Shown here: one piece after another, positions 1-9,264 of the stretch
Position numbering within the stretch: position 1 is the first letter of the stretch
How the letters are laid out: every line of letters begins with the position of its first letter
Origin: Maylandia zebra
Taxonomy: Eukaryota; Chordata; Actinopteri; Cichliformes; Cichlidae
Length of the DNA stretch: 64,000 nucleotides
Assembly: GCF_041146795.1 (NCBI RefSeq)
Contig: NC_135185.1
Span: 5,137,029-5,201,028 of the forward strand
Direction: 5' to 3'
The notes under the pieces: model-generated
The model's input: only the letters and a program-made list of their open reading frames with translations
Database searches by the model: none
What the model was told of the DNA's origin: nothing
Position numbers and translations under genes: made by a program

Positions 1-438
1 TAATCCTAGAGCCAAATTCACTGGCATGAGAGAAAAAACAGACCAAATCAAATCAAATACTTCTCATTGAAAATGTTCAAACATTAGGCCACCTGAAACA
101 TGATTTTCTTTTAATATTTTTCTATTTAAAGATCTTTTATGATCAGTGCCAAAGTAAAAAGTATAAGATCTTACGTTCAAAATGGTTTCTTGTTAAGTAA
201 CGTTTAGCAGAAAACACTGCAATAGCAGATGAAATCTACTTCACCAATTACTTTTCCATTTCAGAACCTTTTTTCTTCCCTTTTTTTTGGCATTGTTCTA
301 TAAACTCCAAACAAGGCCATACCTAAAAAGGAATTCATTCAAAAGCACCAATTTTACCCTCTTAAAAATAAAATAGCTCTGGAAGAAAAAAGATGGTGAG
401 AGAATTTTCCATTGTTTAGTATGAGTTTTACTGAGCAC

Positions 439-2097
439 CTGCAGTAGTGGACTTCCCAACACCACCTTTTCCTGAAGCCACAACAATGACTTGCTTGACC
501 CCTGGGATGGGCTTCTGTTTGGGGAGACCTCGGGCCATCTGCTGCCTCTGCCTCTCCTGCAATGCCTTACTGTCCACTGACCTCTGTAAAACAACAAACC
601 AGTAAATAATGTAAACAACGCAAAAGTTTAGTTTGTGTTTGAGAGATTAAAAGACCAAAAGACACATTAACGCTGAAATTACAGATAGTCCCAGATGACA
701 CTGTGGTCTATGATAAATGGACTTTGATCTGAACATAAAATGTAAACAAACCTTTTCTTGATGCACGCAGGTAAGTAAATCCCAAAAGGTTGATTCTATT
801 CATCTGGACATAGCATTTTTCAGTGGGAGAAACGTTTCATCACTCATCCAAAAGACTTCTTCAGTCTCAGCTGACTGCAGGTTTCCCCAACCTTATAAAA
901 AGACCCCAAAGTCCATCTTTTAAACGAACTGCAAAAGAAATTTCCCTCGTACCGACCATAGCTGGACTTGCCATCGGGCATACTGGGCATCTGCCCGGTG
1001 GGCCGATGGAGTTTTTTTTGTAACGGTATAAACAATAAATAGGTGGTGGGTTGGCCAGATGCTGGCCGATGTGTAAAAATAACTCAGTTGTTTGGTGGTG
1101 GCTGTGGCGGAGCTTCGACAGAGGCCAGCAGGTGGATGAGGGAAAAACGGGAGGCAGGAGGAGGAGAGACCCTGAACTTCAGGTAAGAAGTTTCGACCTG
1201 CAGTCTATCTGGGTCAGATGTAAACCAAGTTTAGGTGTAGTTTATTTTCGTTGTGCTGACTTTTTACAGTCAGTTATAATAACTCACACTGCATACTAGC
1301 TAGCATGATGGAGTTTCTATACATCTGGGTGGGTGCTATGATGTTACTGATGTTGAACTTTATTCATAAGGTTAGTTAGTAGAGTTGCCAACCGTCCCGT
1401 AAAAAAACTAATCGTCCCGTATTCAGAGAAAATATTACACTTTTCGTATGAAGGTGAAAAGGAACACAGTTTGTCCCGTACTTCAGCTAGAATGGAAAAA
1501 GACACAAAGCTGGAGTTATTCTGCGTCTTTACACTGTCAGCTGCCTCTTCTTATGTGACGTATATATGTGTATATATGTGTATATGTGTATAACACATAT
1601 ATATGTATATATTGTACTATTCTTAGTTAGCGTATTGTCTGTTTTGTCTTAATGTTGGTTTATAATGGAGCACTGTAACAAAAAATAATTTCCCCCAGGG
1701 ATCAATAAAGTATTCTGATTCTGATTCTTCTCTCATTCTCTCCCCCTCCCTCTCCTGTTTCTCCTTCTTTAGTGAAAATGCCTGGGCCGATTTTATATAT
1801 TTCTTTAAGCAAGTTCTTCATGACTGAGCCAAGTGTCCTCTTTTTTGGAAATCAAAGTATGGTCACCCTAGCATAAGGTTGGGGGAACCTGTAATCAGCT
1901 GAATCACTTGAATAAGTGACATAACGTTTCTCTCACTGAAAACGCTACGTCCAGATGAACAGATTTAACCTTTTGGGATAAACAAACCTTATACCATATA
2001 TAATAGAGAGTGCACAGAGTGGGATTACTATGCTTGCTACTATTCTTAGAAACATGTTCACGATATGTAATTGGTTGTTAATAGTATTAAGGTAACA

Positions 2098-2157
<60 letters not shown>

Positions 2158-2628
2158 CTATAATTAACAGTCAAGTATTTATGAAATCAATAACCACTTC
2201 CGGTTTAAAGTTTCAAAATTATCTTTTCGTGTTCTAAATGTGGGTGTTACAGCTAAAGTTTAGAACGCTACATAAAGGAGAACAGCAACATCTGATCAAG
2301 TAAAACCATTTTAACTCTTGTGTGTGTTAAAATAAAGGTGTGTTCCGGATTGTTTAATTCCCTCAGTATATTTTACGATTGTCGCTTTTATTCTGAACAT
2401 GTTATTTCCGGTCGTGTTGTTGAGTTTCCGTTTAGCTTATCACCAACAGAGAGCTACATTAACTGAAGTCGTACGAAGAGAAACACAGAAAAACATTACC
2501 TGGCAGCGTTTAAACTGTACACAGCACGTAGCTCCATGTTTTATTTCGCTCCCCGTTCGTAAAACCGAAGATTTATAAACTGATATTTTCAGTAAATGTG
2601 ACAGTCTGCTGTATGCGAACAGGGCCAT
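439..2628 (-). CDS. nubpl: NUBPL, 5' part: exons 1 and 2 (gene continues off the left edge)
   Basis: NUBPL (Ind1) is a mitochondrial P-loop ATPase that delivers Fe-S clusters during respiratory complex I assembly. Exon 1 coding part is 2500-2628: 43 codons starting [10 protein letters not shown], basic and without acidic residues at the start, as expected of a mitochondrial presequence, with donor GTAATG. Exon 2 is 439-583, with acceptor TTTTACAG and donor GTGCTC. It encodes [13 protein letters not shown] followed by the deviant Walker A motif GKGGVGKST, which matches vertebrate NUBPL very closely. The exon 1/2 junction is phase 0. Exon 2 ends one base into the next codon, compatible with the Val that follows TTA in the human protein. 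The Mrp/NBP35 ATPase core and the CXXC region lie outside the window. Intron 1 holds a fold-back repeat with smaller repeats inside it. The exon 2 assignment is firm; exon 1 rests on frame, splice sites and position. Confidence 0.9.
1380..1870. mobile_element. Non-autonomous DNA transposon (hAT-like), nested
   Basis: The ends are TAGAGTTGCCA and, in reverse complement on the right, TAGGGTGACCA. The interior repeats CGTCCCGTA and ends with TCTTTTTTGGAAATCAAAGTATGG. It lies between the arms of the 779-1980 fold-back repeat and contains a LINE 3' tail near 1615-1730. No transposase is visible. Confidence 0.5.
1615..1730 (+). mobile_element. LINE 3'-end fragment (Rex/CR1-type tail)
   Basis: The string CAGGGATCAATAAAGTATTC is followed by repeated TTCTGA units. 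The same tail ends the Rex1-type fragment at 25865-26570. Only the 3' end is present. Confidence 0.5.
2098..2154. repeat. (TA)n microsatellite
   Basis: An uninterrupted TA run of roughly 27 units lies upstream of the nubpl-side promoter block. It has no coding meaning. Confidence 0.95.
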
Positions 2629-2764
2629 GTTTAGCTGTTTAGATGCCCCTCAAGTCGAGGCATGTTTGCGTCATAGTTGCGCAAAATGCGCATGCTCGTG
2701 GCGGGTGGGAGATTTGTTTATCCATCGTTAGTCCGTGAGAACTAAGCGCTTTCTAAAATTTAAT

Positions 2765-3060
2765 ATGAAACATTTAAAACTGTACGTTAAAAAGAAAGAA
2801 ACTCGTGTATCAACAACACAGGTTTTAAAAATTATATTTTATTCTTCATTTTTTCCCCCCTATTTTGATCCTGAGTGGTGAAAGGTGCTGAAAAGTCAAT
2901 TTAAGGACGACACTACAAGTAAATAGACGGGGAGGGGGAGCAAGTAGGTAAGGACGGTATGCGAAAATAGCGCGCAGTCCTGAACATGTCTGAACAGTTT
3001 CAGTTAACGTTGACACGGAAGTGGGTTAAATGGGTCATGTGTTTTCTTCTCATTCATTAA
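2765..3060. promoter_or_regulatory. Promoter-like block A, duplicated at 17287-17580
   Basis: This stretch just upstream of the nubpl start is closely similar, in the same orientation, to the stretch just upstream of dtd2. Shared strings include GAGTGGTGAAAGGTGCTGAA, CAAGTAGGTAAGGACGGTAT and GACACGGAAGTGGGTTAAAT. The parsimonious reading is one ancestral bidirectional promoter between head-to-head nubpl and dtd2, now present twice with about 14 kb between the copies. Promoter function is inferred from position only. Confidence 0.55.
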
Positions 3061-4235
3061 CTTTATAACAATAAAAACATATAAGGCACCATTAGTTATC
3101 CAAGCATCTAAATATATACGGTTGAGCATTGCAACAGACGAAAAAGAGAGATAAAAAAAACAAAAACGAGAAATAACAAAAGAAAGAAAGAAAGAAAAAC
3201 AGGGGCAATGTAGAATCCAAGAACCTATGCATAGTGTGAACAGAAAGGGAAATCATGATCCACATCTTACATAGGGAGGAGGCGTCCTTTTAACATGAAT
3301 TGAACTTACTGAAAAGTGTTAAAAGTTTATGGGCTTTGTTTCATTTACAAGTTTCAGCGACTTCTGTCACCATCTGTTTATACATGGTTTAGCTTTGAGA
3401 TGTCTGCATTTAAGAATAAAAAACTTTCCCACTAACAAGACATTTCTAATCACCAATATACTGAAACTTAGCATTGTGCTAATCAGTACAATTTAAGCAT
3501 TCATTGCACCTGTATATACACCTGTGCAGCAAATGTATGGTAAAGATACAGCTAATGAAACTTAATTATTAATAAAATATACATCATGAAAAACAAAATC
3601 TGAAATTGATTCAGTTTAGTAATGTTTAGTGTGCTTATAAAGGCCCCAAATGCTGTGATATATACAGTAAATGATGTGGAAATAATGAATAATATATGAA
3701 TAATAATGAAATCACTGCTGATTGTCTGGTTGTTTATGTTTTCAAATGTTTTTGTGTGTCCGTAGGTCTGTTTGATGACGATTTGGACTCCTCTGAGAGA
3801 TGAGAACACACCCACATCTGTTTCATAGATGTGGGGTGTTACGGTTCTGAGTCAGCTTTGTGGCATCAGACACACACCTGAAAACCAGCACCTGGACTTC
3901 ATGCAGGAGAGACTGCCTCAGTAATGATGGACTCTGCTCCTCTACTGTTACATCCTCACGAAGGAGGTCTAGGGGTGTGTGTGTGGAGCGGTAACAAAAG
4001 GGTCCGGAACAGAATGAAGAGGAAAACAGGTGTTTAGCAAACATAATTCCAAAGAATAACGCAGGAGATCAAAGTCCAGCTATGTATGAATGTAGTTTTA
4101 TGCACATCTTCTCCTCCCACTGATCACTTCTTCCACCGAGTGGATAGATCACAGCATTCCAGCTTTTCTCATCATCTGTTGTGTGTTTTGTGTGTTTCTT
4201 TTTTTTTTCTTTTTTTTTTTTGTGTGTGTTTCAAG
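3061..4235. other. Interval without a recognisable gene
   Basis: AT-rich sequence with a short AAAG run near 3180 and a T-rich tract at 4198-4222 that serves as the polypyrimidine tract of the exon starting at 4236. Upstream exons of the gene at 4236-5309 should lie here or be lost. I could not define any with confidence. Confidence 0.4.
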
Positions 4236-5309
4236 CGTAATGTGCTCGGGATTCCACAAATGATCCAGTACCTGCATCCTGCTGGAGAACTGTACGTAAA
4301 ACACACAAACACAAAGTGCTAACATGCAGTTCATACATGTGCCCATCACTGCACTGAATTATGAAGCAACCAGTGCACAGAGTTTGGATCAACTGATGAA
4401 AATTCTCATATTTTTGTTTTTAGGGCAAAAAGAGGAAGAGAACACGAAATCGCACCTCGAGCACAGGTGAGAGGAGATTTCTGGGAATTACGACATTTTT
4501 TCATGTGAAATGTGATGAAAAGAAGACGGAAATCTGTTAACAAAAGAAGACTTACTGTGTTTTTGTTTGTGTTTGTTTGTGCAGCATCTGAACCTAAACA
4601 GGAAGATCAACAGGCCAAGAGGCTTTGTGTGACGCCAGCTCAGACACAACCATCTTCTTCCTATTCAGTTGCGAAGGAGCCTCTTGAGCAGCCACAGAGA
4701 CAGCCAGCTGTTACCAACCTTCCTGATCAGCAGTCAGCGTGTGTGCAGCTGCAGAACACACAGACAACAGTTGATGCACCTGTGTGTCAAGTAAATCCGG
4801 TCCTCCCAGCTTCTCGTGTGGATTTCTCCCCATCTGCATCACTGGCCTCCTCTGCTGCACCCGTCCAGCTCCAGGCCACTTTTGTCAGTGACACTGATGA
4901 AGCACTGCTGTCAGTGGTGGAACAGCTTGACCCCCTCCTCACTTCTGAGCAGTCTCAGCAGCCCTCCTCTCCACTCACTGGTCATCACCTAAATCAGACC
5001 AACCCTGCTTCTCCTGTATATACGTCTCTATCCACACCATTTACCTCTTCTGCCACATTCTTTCAACACCAAAAAGAGCCTATTGGTTTCGCTGACATTC
5101 AGGAAGACATGTGGTCACTCCTTAACCACCTCCCTGCCGCTCCACAGCCGGATACATTCTCCTTTCCTAACATTCCTACTCTGATTAGCCCTGCTTCTCT
5201 GGAGAACTCCTCTCCATCTAAATTGCTGGCCTCCCCTGTTGTGCCCACTGAATGCCAGTCAACGCCTCCCTTCTTCAGCCAAACTAAAAAATATGATGTC
5301 GCTACTTAA
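4236..5309 (+). CDS. Unrecognised Ser/Pro/Gln-rich nuclear protein, 3' exons
   Basis: I do not recognise the family. Three exons join in frame: 4236-4295 (20 codons, RNVLGIPQMIQYLHPAGELY, donor GTAAAA), 4424-4466 (GKKRKRTRNRTSST, a clear basic nuclear-localisation stretch) and 4585-5309. The last exon encodes about 241 residues rich in Ser, Pro and Gln with short acidic/hydrophobic patches (DEALLSVVEQLDPLLT, ADIQEDMWSLLNHLP). The composition suggests a transcription-factor activation domain; that is inference from composition only. No start codon was found, so 5' exons are missing or unrecognised. After an A6 run near 5286 the neighbouring frame stays open to 5430 and carries a similar motif (MMSLLNDLQPL), so the real C-terminus may lie there. 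An AATAAA overlaps those last codons and another follows near 5540. Confidence 0.55.
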
Positions 5310-5417
5310 CGACCTCCAACCTTTGCACAGCCTCTACAGCCCTCCTCTCCTCAAGCAGACTGGTTCTGACCATAATCAGATCAGTCCTGCACCCCCCAAA
5401 CCACGGCTACCTTCTGT

Positions 5418-5423
5418 AATAAA
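5418..5423 (+). terminator. Poly(A) signal AATAAA at the end of the unrecognised gene
   Basis: AATAAA lies within GTAATAAAGTCTTAG, overlapping the stop of the alternative downstream frame. A second AATAAA sits near 5540. Either could end the transcript. Confidence 0.4.
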
Positions 5424-5549
5424 GTCTTAGCTCACTGCAGTCTTTCCTCTGTTTCAGAACTGCTTGCCAGAAATCTCTCCATGTGTGTGTGTTTGTGTGT
5501 GTGTGCACGCGTGTACAGATAATCCTTGTTTTGGTGTGTAAATAAAGCT

Positions 5550-6800
5550 TGATCAAAAAGTAAGTCAGCTCTTGAGTCTGCTTTTGGATCAGCCTCTCGT
5601 ATGAACCCTCTGGGTTTGTGATGATATCACTCATATAAACCCTTTAAATAAGGCTGCCATTCCCTGGTGGTATGTGGTCTCACACACTGAGGCAATGAGA
5701 GACCTTTGGTACTTTATGCTAGGGAAATGGCCTCCAAAATCCAGTGGCAGTGTATCTGTTTATGTAAAGCTTTATACCTGGCTGTCAGCAAAGCAGACGA
5801 ACAGTCTATCAGATAAATGCACATCCTGAATCTGGTTAATGAAGCAGCACATCACAGGACACAGAGGTTCACAGGGCTGCTGCATTCCATTTGTAAAAGA
5901 GCACTGGAAAGAGAAAACACACCTACACTTGCCATTCATAGGCACACAGCTCTTGTAAATTAAGCCCTCACACTTTTGATCATTGCCACCATAGCTGCAA
6001 GCAAACCTTTAGCTGAGCTGACCTCTCAAGAGGCAAGACAGAGAATGAACACTGCAGGTAGCAGCTCCAAATACATGATGTACATCTTGCACTGGGGCAG
6101 TAATGTCAACTCCTCATTATGGAAAATCACTATAGGCTGTTCTAGAAGTCGCTAGAAGTGATGCCATCGCCTAATTTGCATAATTGGTCATGCTTGTAAA
6201 CTACGCTGTAGGAAAGAGAAATAACATCGTGGAAAAGACATAAAGTGAGTAAAAAACACCCTAAATGCATTTAGAATATATTTAGAACTACAAGTTACAT
6301 TTATCTTAATTCCAACCCTCCTCCTTTATTCGGGCTTGGGACTGGCAAAAGTGACCCGAAATAGGCACGCTTTTTAAGTAGTTTTAAACCACACAAGACT
6401 AAGGGTAAAAGTTTTTAACCATCATTTTGTTAACAAACTACATTAGCAATCTAAATGGACCAAAAACAGACAGTAGAAATAAACAGTGTCAATGTGAAAA
6501 AAAGATTAGTCTGGTCCTAATTCAGGCTGATTGCTTTGTTTTGTTTTTTCAGACATCCCTCCACACACACACACACAGGCTGTGCTGGCTCACAGAAAGA
6601 GTAGGTCATCCTCATTTTCATCTCATGTTCAGCAACTGCAGCACTTGATTTAAATGAGTAAGCAGCTGATGTGCCAAAAAGCTGCAAAACATTATTGTAT
6701 TTGGCTCTCGGAGGAGGCGGATGCACTTTTTCTCCTCTCCTCTCCCTTATCTTCCCTGCTTATGTCCTTGTCTAGTCTCATGTTTTTTGTATTACTTTCC
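5550..6800. other. Interval without a recognisable gene
   Basis: Moderately AT-rich. It holds a short CA-type run near 6562-6578 and no exon chain or RNA gene that I can support. Short open frames here lack splice sites or recognisable motifs. Confidence 0.4.
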
Positions 6801-8040
6801 CTGGAACACACTCTCACAGTCTGTTTCTAAAACCTAAAGAGAATTATGGATTTGATCAACTGGTCTCTGAATGCTATTGACACCCTTTTCTCAACGAGAA
6901 GTCTGGGCTCGGGAGAGCCCGAGTGCCCTGGAGGGACTTCCCCTGCCGGGTACCCGATGGACGGGTGGCAGAAATGGAGGATCGTGTGCCTGGCGGGACT
7001 GTCGATCGAGGACGCTGAAGATATCTATCTATTCGAAACCATGATAACAGGGTTCTTCCTGATCGGAGCTGGCTTGGCCCTGGCTTATCGGAGAATTAAG
7101 ACAGCGGAACGAGCTGTTCAAACCCCCCCAAGGCTGCCCGCTGGGATTGAAACGATGGGACGAGGCGCGACTTCTCAGAACAGGCTCATTGAAAGCAGCA
7201 TGGTTAAGACCTTGGAGACGCTTACAGCTGCTGTGAATACTCAGAATAACACCTCGCAGAACAGCTCACTGCAGTTGTGAGTTCTCAGAATCGGCTCTCT
7301 GAGCAAAAGAATGACAACACCACGGAACGCAAGTTTGATACCATCATGGGAATCTCACGGTTCTCCAACGGGAGATTGAGAGACCAGTGTCGGAGTGTTA
7401 AAGAACAGCTTTGAAATTCTCATGAGTTGTTGCAAAAGAAAAATTACCATCATAATCCGGCTACCCCTTTGGCGCCAGCTGTGAGCTCAAGGCTGGAGCC
7501 GAACAAAAACTCCCTGATAATGACTGTGTTTAGACTGTTCCTTCCCATTCCCTACAAGGCCACCTGGGTTGGCTGGAAGACTGTTTACTTAGCCTGGCAG
7601 GGCGAAGGACACTGTCTCAGCTGAACTATGGACACGCAAACACATATACTGATACTGATAAGCACTCACTGACGCATCACCCTCCCTACCCCGGATCCAA
7701 CGCCACCTCCAATGCTTACCTCCCCTCTGATGTGGACATCGGGTCAGCTGGAGGCGCAGTCGAAGATTGCAGCGGTCCCAGATCAGATGTACACACTGGA
7801 ACGCTTTCCCATGTTGCTTGTCTGTGTTTATTGTGCTATGGTGTGTTGATATCTGTGCATTCCTGTATTATCCTTTTGTGTTACACATTTCAATGTTTTT
7901 TTTCCTCGCTACCTGGCCTGACCTGTCTCCCCAATGTGATGTTGGTGTATTCTATGTACGGTCGGCAAGGTCTGTCATCTCGGTTGTGGGCAAAAGACCT
8001 GCAACTGACAAATAAAGGCTATCTCATCATCTCATCTCGT
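6800..8040 (+). mobile_element. Retroposon-like repeat with a small membrane-protein ORF
   Basis: The unit starts with a small ORF (6846-7280) and ends with a LINE-like tail, AATAAAGGCTATCTCATC followed by ATCTC repeats. A similar tail (AATAAAGGCTATCTTATC) occurs at 57722-57756. No reverse transcriptase is present, so if mobile it would depend on another element's machinery. The exact 5' end is not seen and the family name is unknown to me. Confidence 0.45.
6846..7280 (+). CDS. Small ORF, 144 aa, one predicted membrane helix; repeat-associated
   Basis: A 144-codon open frame beginning MDLINWSLNAIDTLFSTR. Residues about 68-86 (TGFFLIGAGLALAYRR in part) form a Gly/Ala/Leu-rich segment long enough for one transmembrane helix, followed by positive charges (RRIKTAER). 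The C-terminal third is Gln/Asn/Thr-rich and polar. I do not recognise the family. The frame is compact and uses codons like a real protein, but it sits in a unit with a LINE-like 3' tail, so it is more likely an element-encoded protein than a host gene. A second short frame (7427-7624) downstream may be a continuation fragment. Function unknown. Confidence 0.4.
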   Translation: MDLINWSLNAIDTLFSTRSLGSGEPECPGGTSPAGYPMDGWQKWRIVCLAGLSIEDAEDIYLFETMITGFFLIGAGLALAYRRIKTAERAVQTPPRLPAGIETMGRGATSQNRLIESSMVKTLETLTAAVNTQNNTSQNSSLQL

Positions 8041-8042
8041 TA

Positions 8043-8258
8043 TCAGGCAGCTGGTGTTTTTTGTTTGCTTTTTACCACACTCATCTGGCTGAATACTCTC
8101 TCAACTTCAGCATTTGAGTGTGGCAAGGACAATACAGACACATCAGCCTTTGCAAGTTCTTGAAACGGGTTGATATCAGCTGCATCCCTGTACTTCCAAA
8201 ACTCACTCCAGAAATTTTTTGTCTCATTCCAGATGGATAGCATGCCATTGGTGGACAC
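8043..8258 (-). pseudogene. hAT transposase C-terminal fragment
   Basis: The translation contains VSVLSLPHSNAEVERVFSQM followed by VVKSKQ, the conserved hAT dimerisation signature (LPHSNAxVERxFSxM). Only about 70 codons survive. It encodes a fragment of the transposase that would excise a hAT element; the catalytic core is absent. The repeat end at 8989-9085 may be part of the same decayed element. Confidence 0.75.
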
Positions 8259-8515
8259 TCTTATCTATCGCTTCATGGGAGAAGCCAAGGAGGTTAGCAA
8301 TTTTTTTCTATTTCTCCAGGGCTCTTGTTGTGCTTTAGAGTTTCCTCCACATTGAAAACTGACATGTACTGCAATGCTCCAGTGTTGTCCGGCAGTCTCA
8401 CTCTCGACTCATTAGTGAGGGATAAGGCTACTCACCACTTTGTGACATTTTTTTCATCCTCAGGTGCAAGGTGCAACTCAGCTGCTTTCAACTCAAAAAT
8501 GTAACCAAGGTATGG

Positions 8516-8985
8516 TGTCACGGTGCTGGGTCGTTGACCCAGCGTTTTGTGTTTAGTATGATTATTGTCTTCTGTTCTAGTTTATTCTTATTTTGGTATT
8601 CTGTGTCCTCCCCTTGTGCCCTGTTTGTGTCCCTGAGTTCATGTTGAGGATTTCCTGTTTTACTTTGAAGGTCTTGTCTCATGTGAGTGTATTCTGCTTT
8701 ACTCCCTTGTCTTGTCTTGCCTATTGAGTCCCAGCTGTGTGCCCACCTGTTCCTCGTTTCCTCATGTGCCTGCCAGTGTATTTTAGTCCCTGTCAGTTAG
8801 TTATTGTTGTCGCGTCGTTAACGTCGGTTACCTTCAACTTGCTGTGTGTTTGTTATGTCCAGTCCTCCAGCACCTCTGTTTAGAGTCTCGGTTTTGCGGC
8901 TTTTATTTTACGAAGAGTTTGTCCAGCAATAAAGCTGCGTTTTCAGAGTCCTGCATTTTGGGTCCACCACTTCTGCCTGCCTGCT
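8516..8985 (+). repeat. Unclassified interspersed repeat, possibly a solo LTR or LINE 3' end
   Basis: It starts with TGTCACGGTGCTGGGTC, with an immediate short palindrome (GCTGGGTCGTTGACCCAGC), and ends with AATAAAGCTGCG and CCTGCATTTTGGGTCCACC. The TG start and poly(A) signal are LTR-like, but no matching CA end or target duplication could be fixed. There are no coding parts. If it is an LTR it is an old solo copy. Confidence 0.3.
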
Positions 8986-8988
8986 AGT

Positions 8989-9085
8989 GATGGGATTTCC
9001 GGCTGTTTTTAGAGAACCGGCTCTTTCGGTTCGGCTCACTAAAAAGAGCCAGCTCTTTCGGCTCCGAACCGGCTCTTCAGGTTGT
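8989..9085. mobile_element. hAT-type terminal region
   Basis: TAGTGATGGGATTTCCGG is followed by repeated AGAGCCAGCTCTTTCGG and GAACCGGCTCTT units. This sub-terminal repeat style is common at the ends of hAT elements. The opposite end could not be matched. Confidence 0.4.
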
Positions 9086-9264
9086 TTTGTTGCTTTAATT
9101 AATTTATTATTAAAAATAATATCAAATTATGTACAAAAGGAATTACTAATGTAAAAAAAAGTGGTTTTATTTATATATGTTTATATATAAATATATGCGG
9201 TGGCCCCTAGAGACAAAACACGTACAAACTCCAAAACACATTTCTAGCATGAACTGAACTTCTA

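Larger units (their letters stand above)
779..1980. repeat. Fold-back repeat with about 110-bp terminal inverted repeats
   Basis: The left arm, about 779-898, starts ATCCCAAAAGGTT and contains CATCTGGACATAGC and GAGAAACGTTTCATC. It is the imperfect reverse complement of the right arm, about 1872-1980. Related pieces occur at 15367-15444 and 16205-16350. It lies in nubpl intron 1. I see no coding capacity. It looks like a non-autonomous DNA element, and its interior has taken further insertions. Confidence 0.6.

Noticed and set aside
844-1299. Overlapping short open frames on both strands
   Set aside because: They lie in the fold-back repeat inside nubpl intron 1, with no splice context or recognisable motif.
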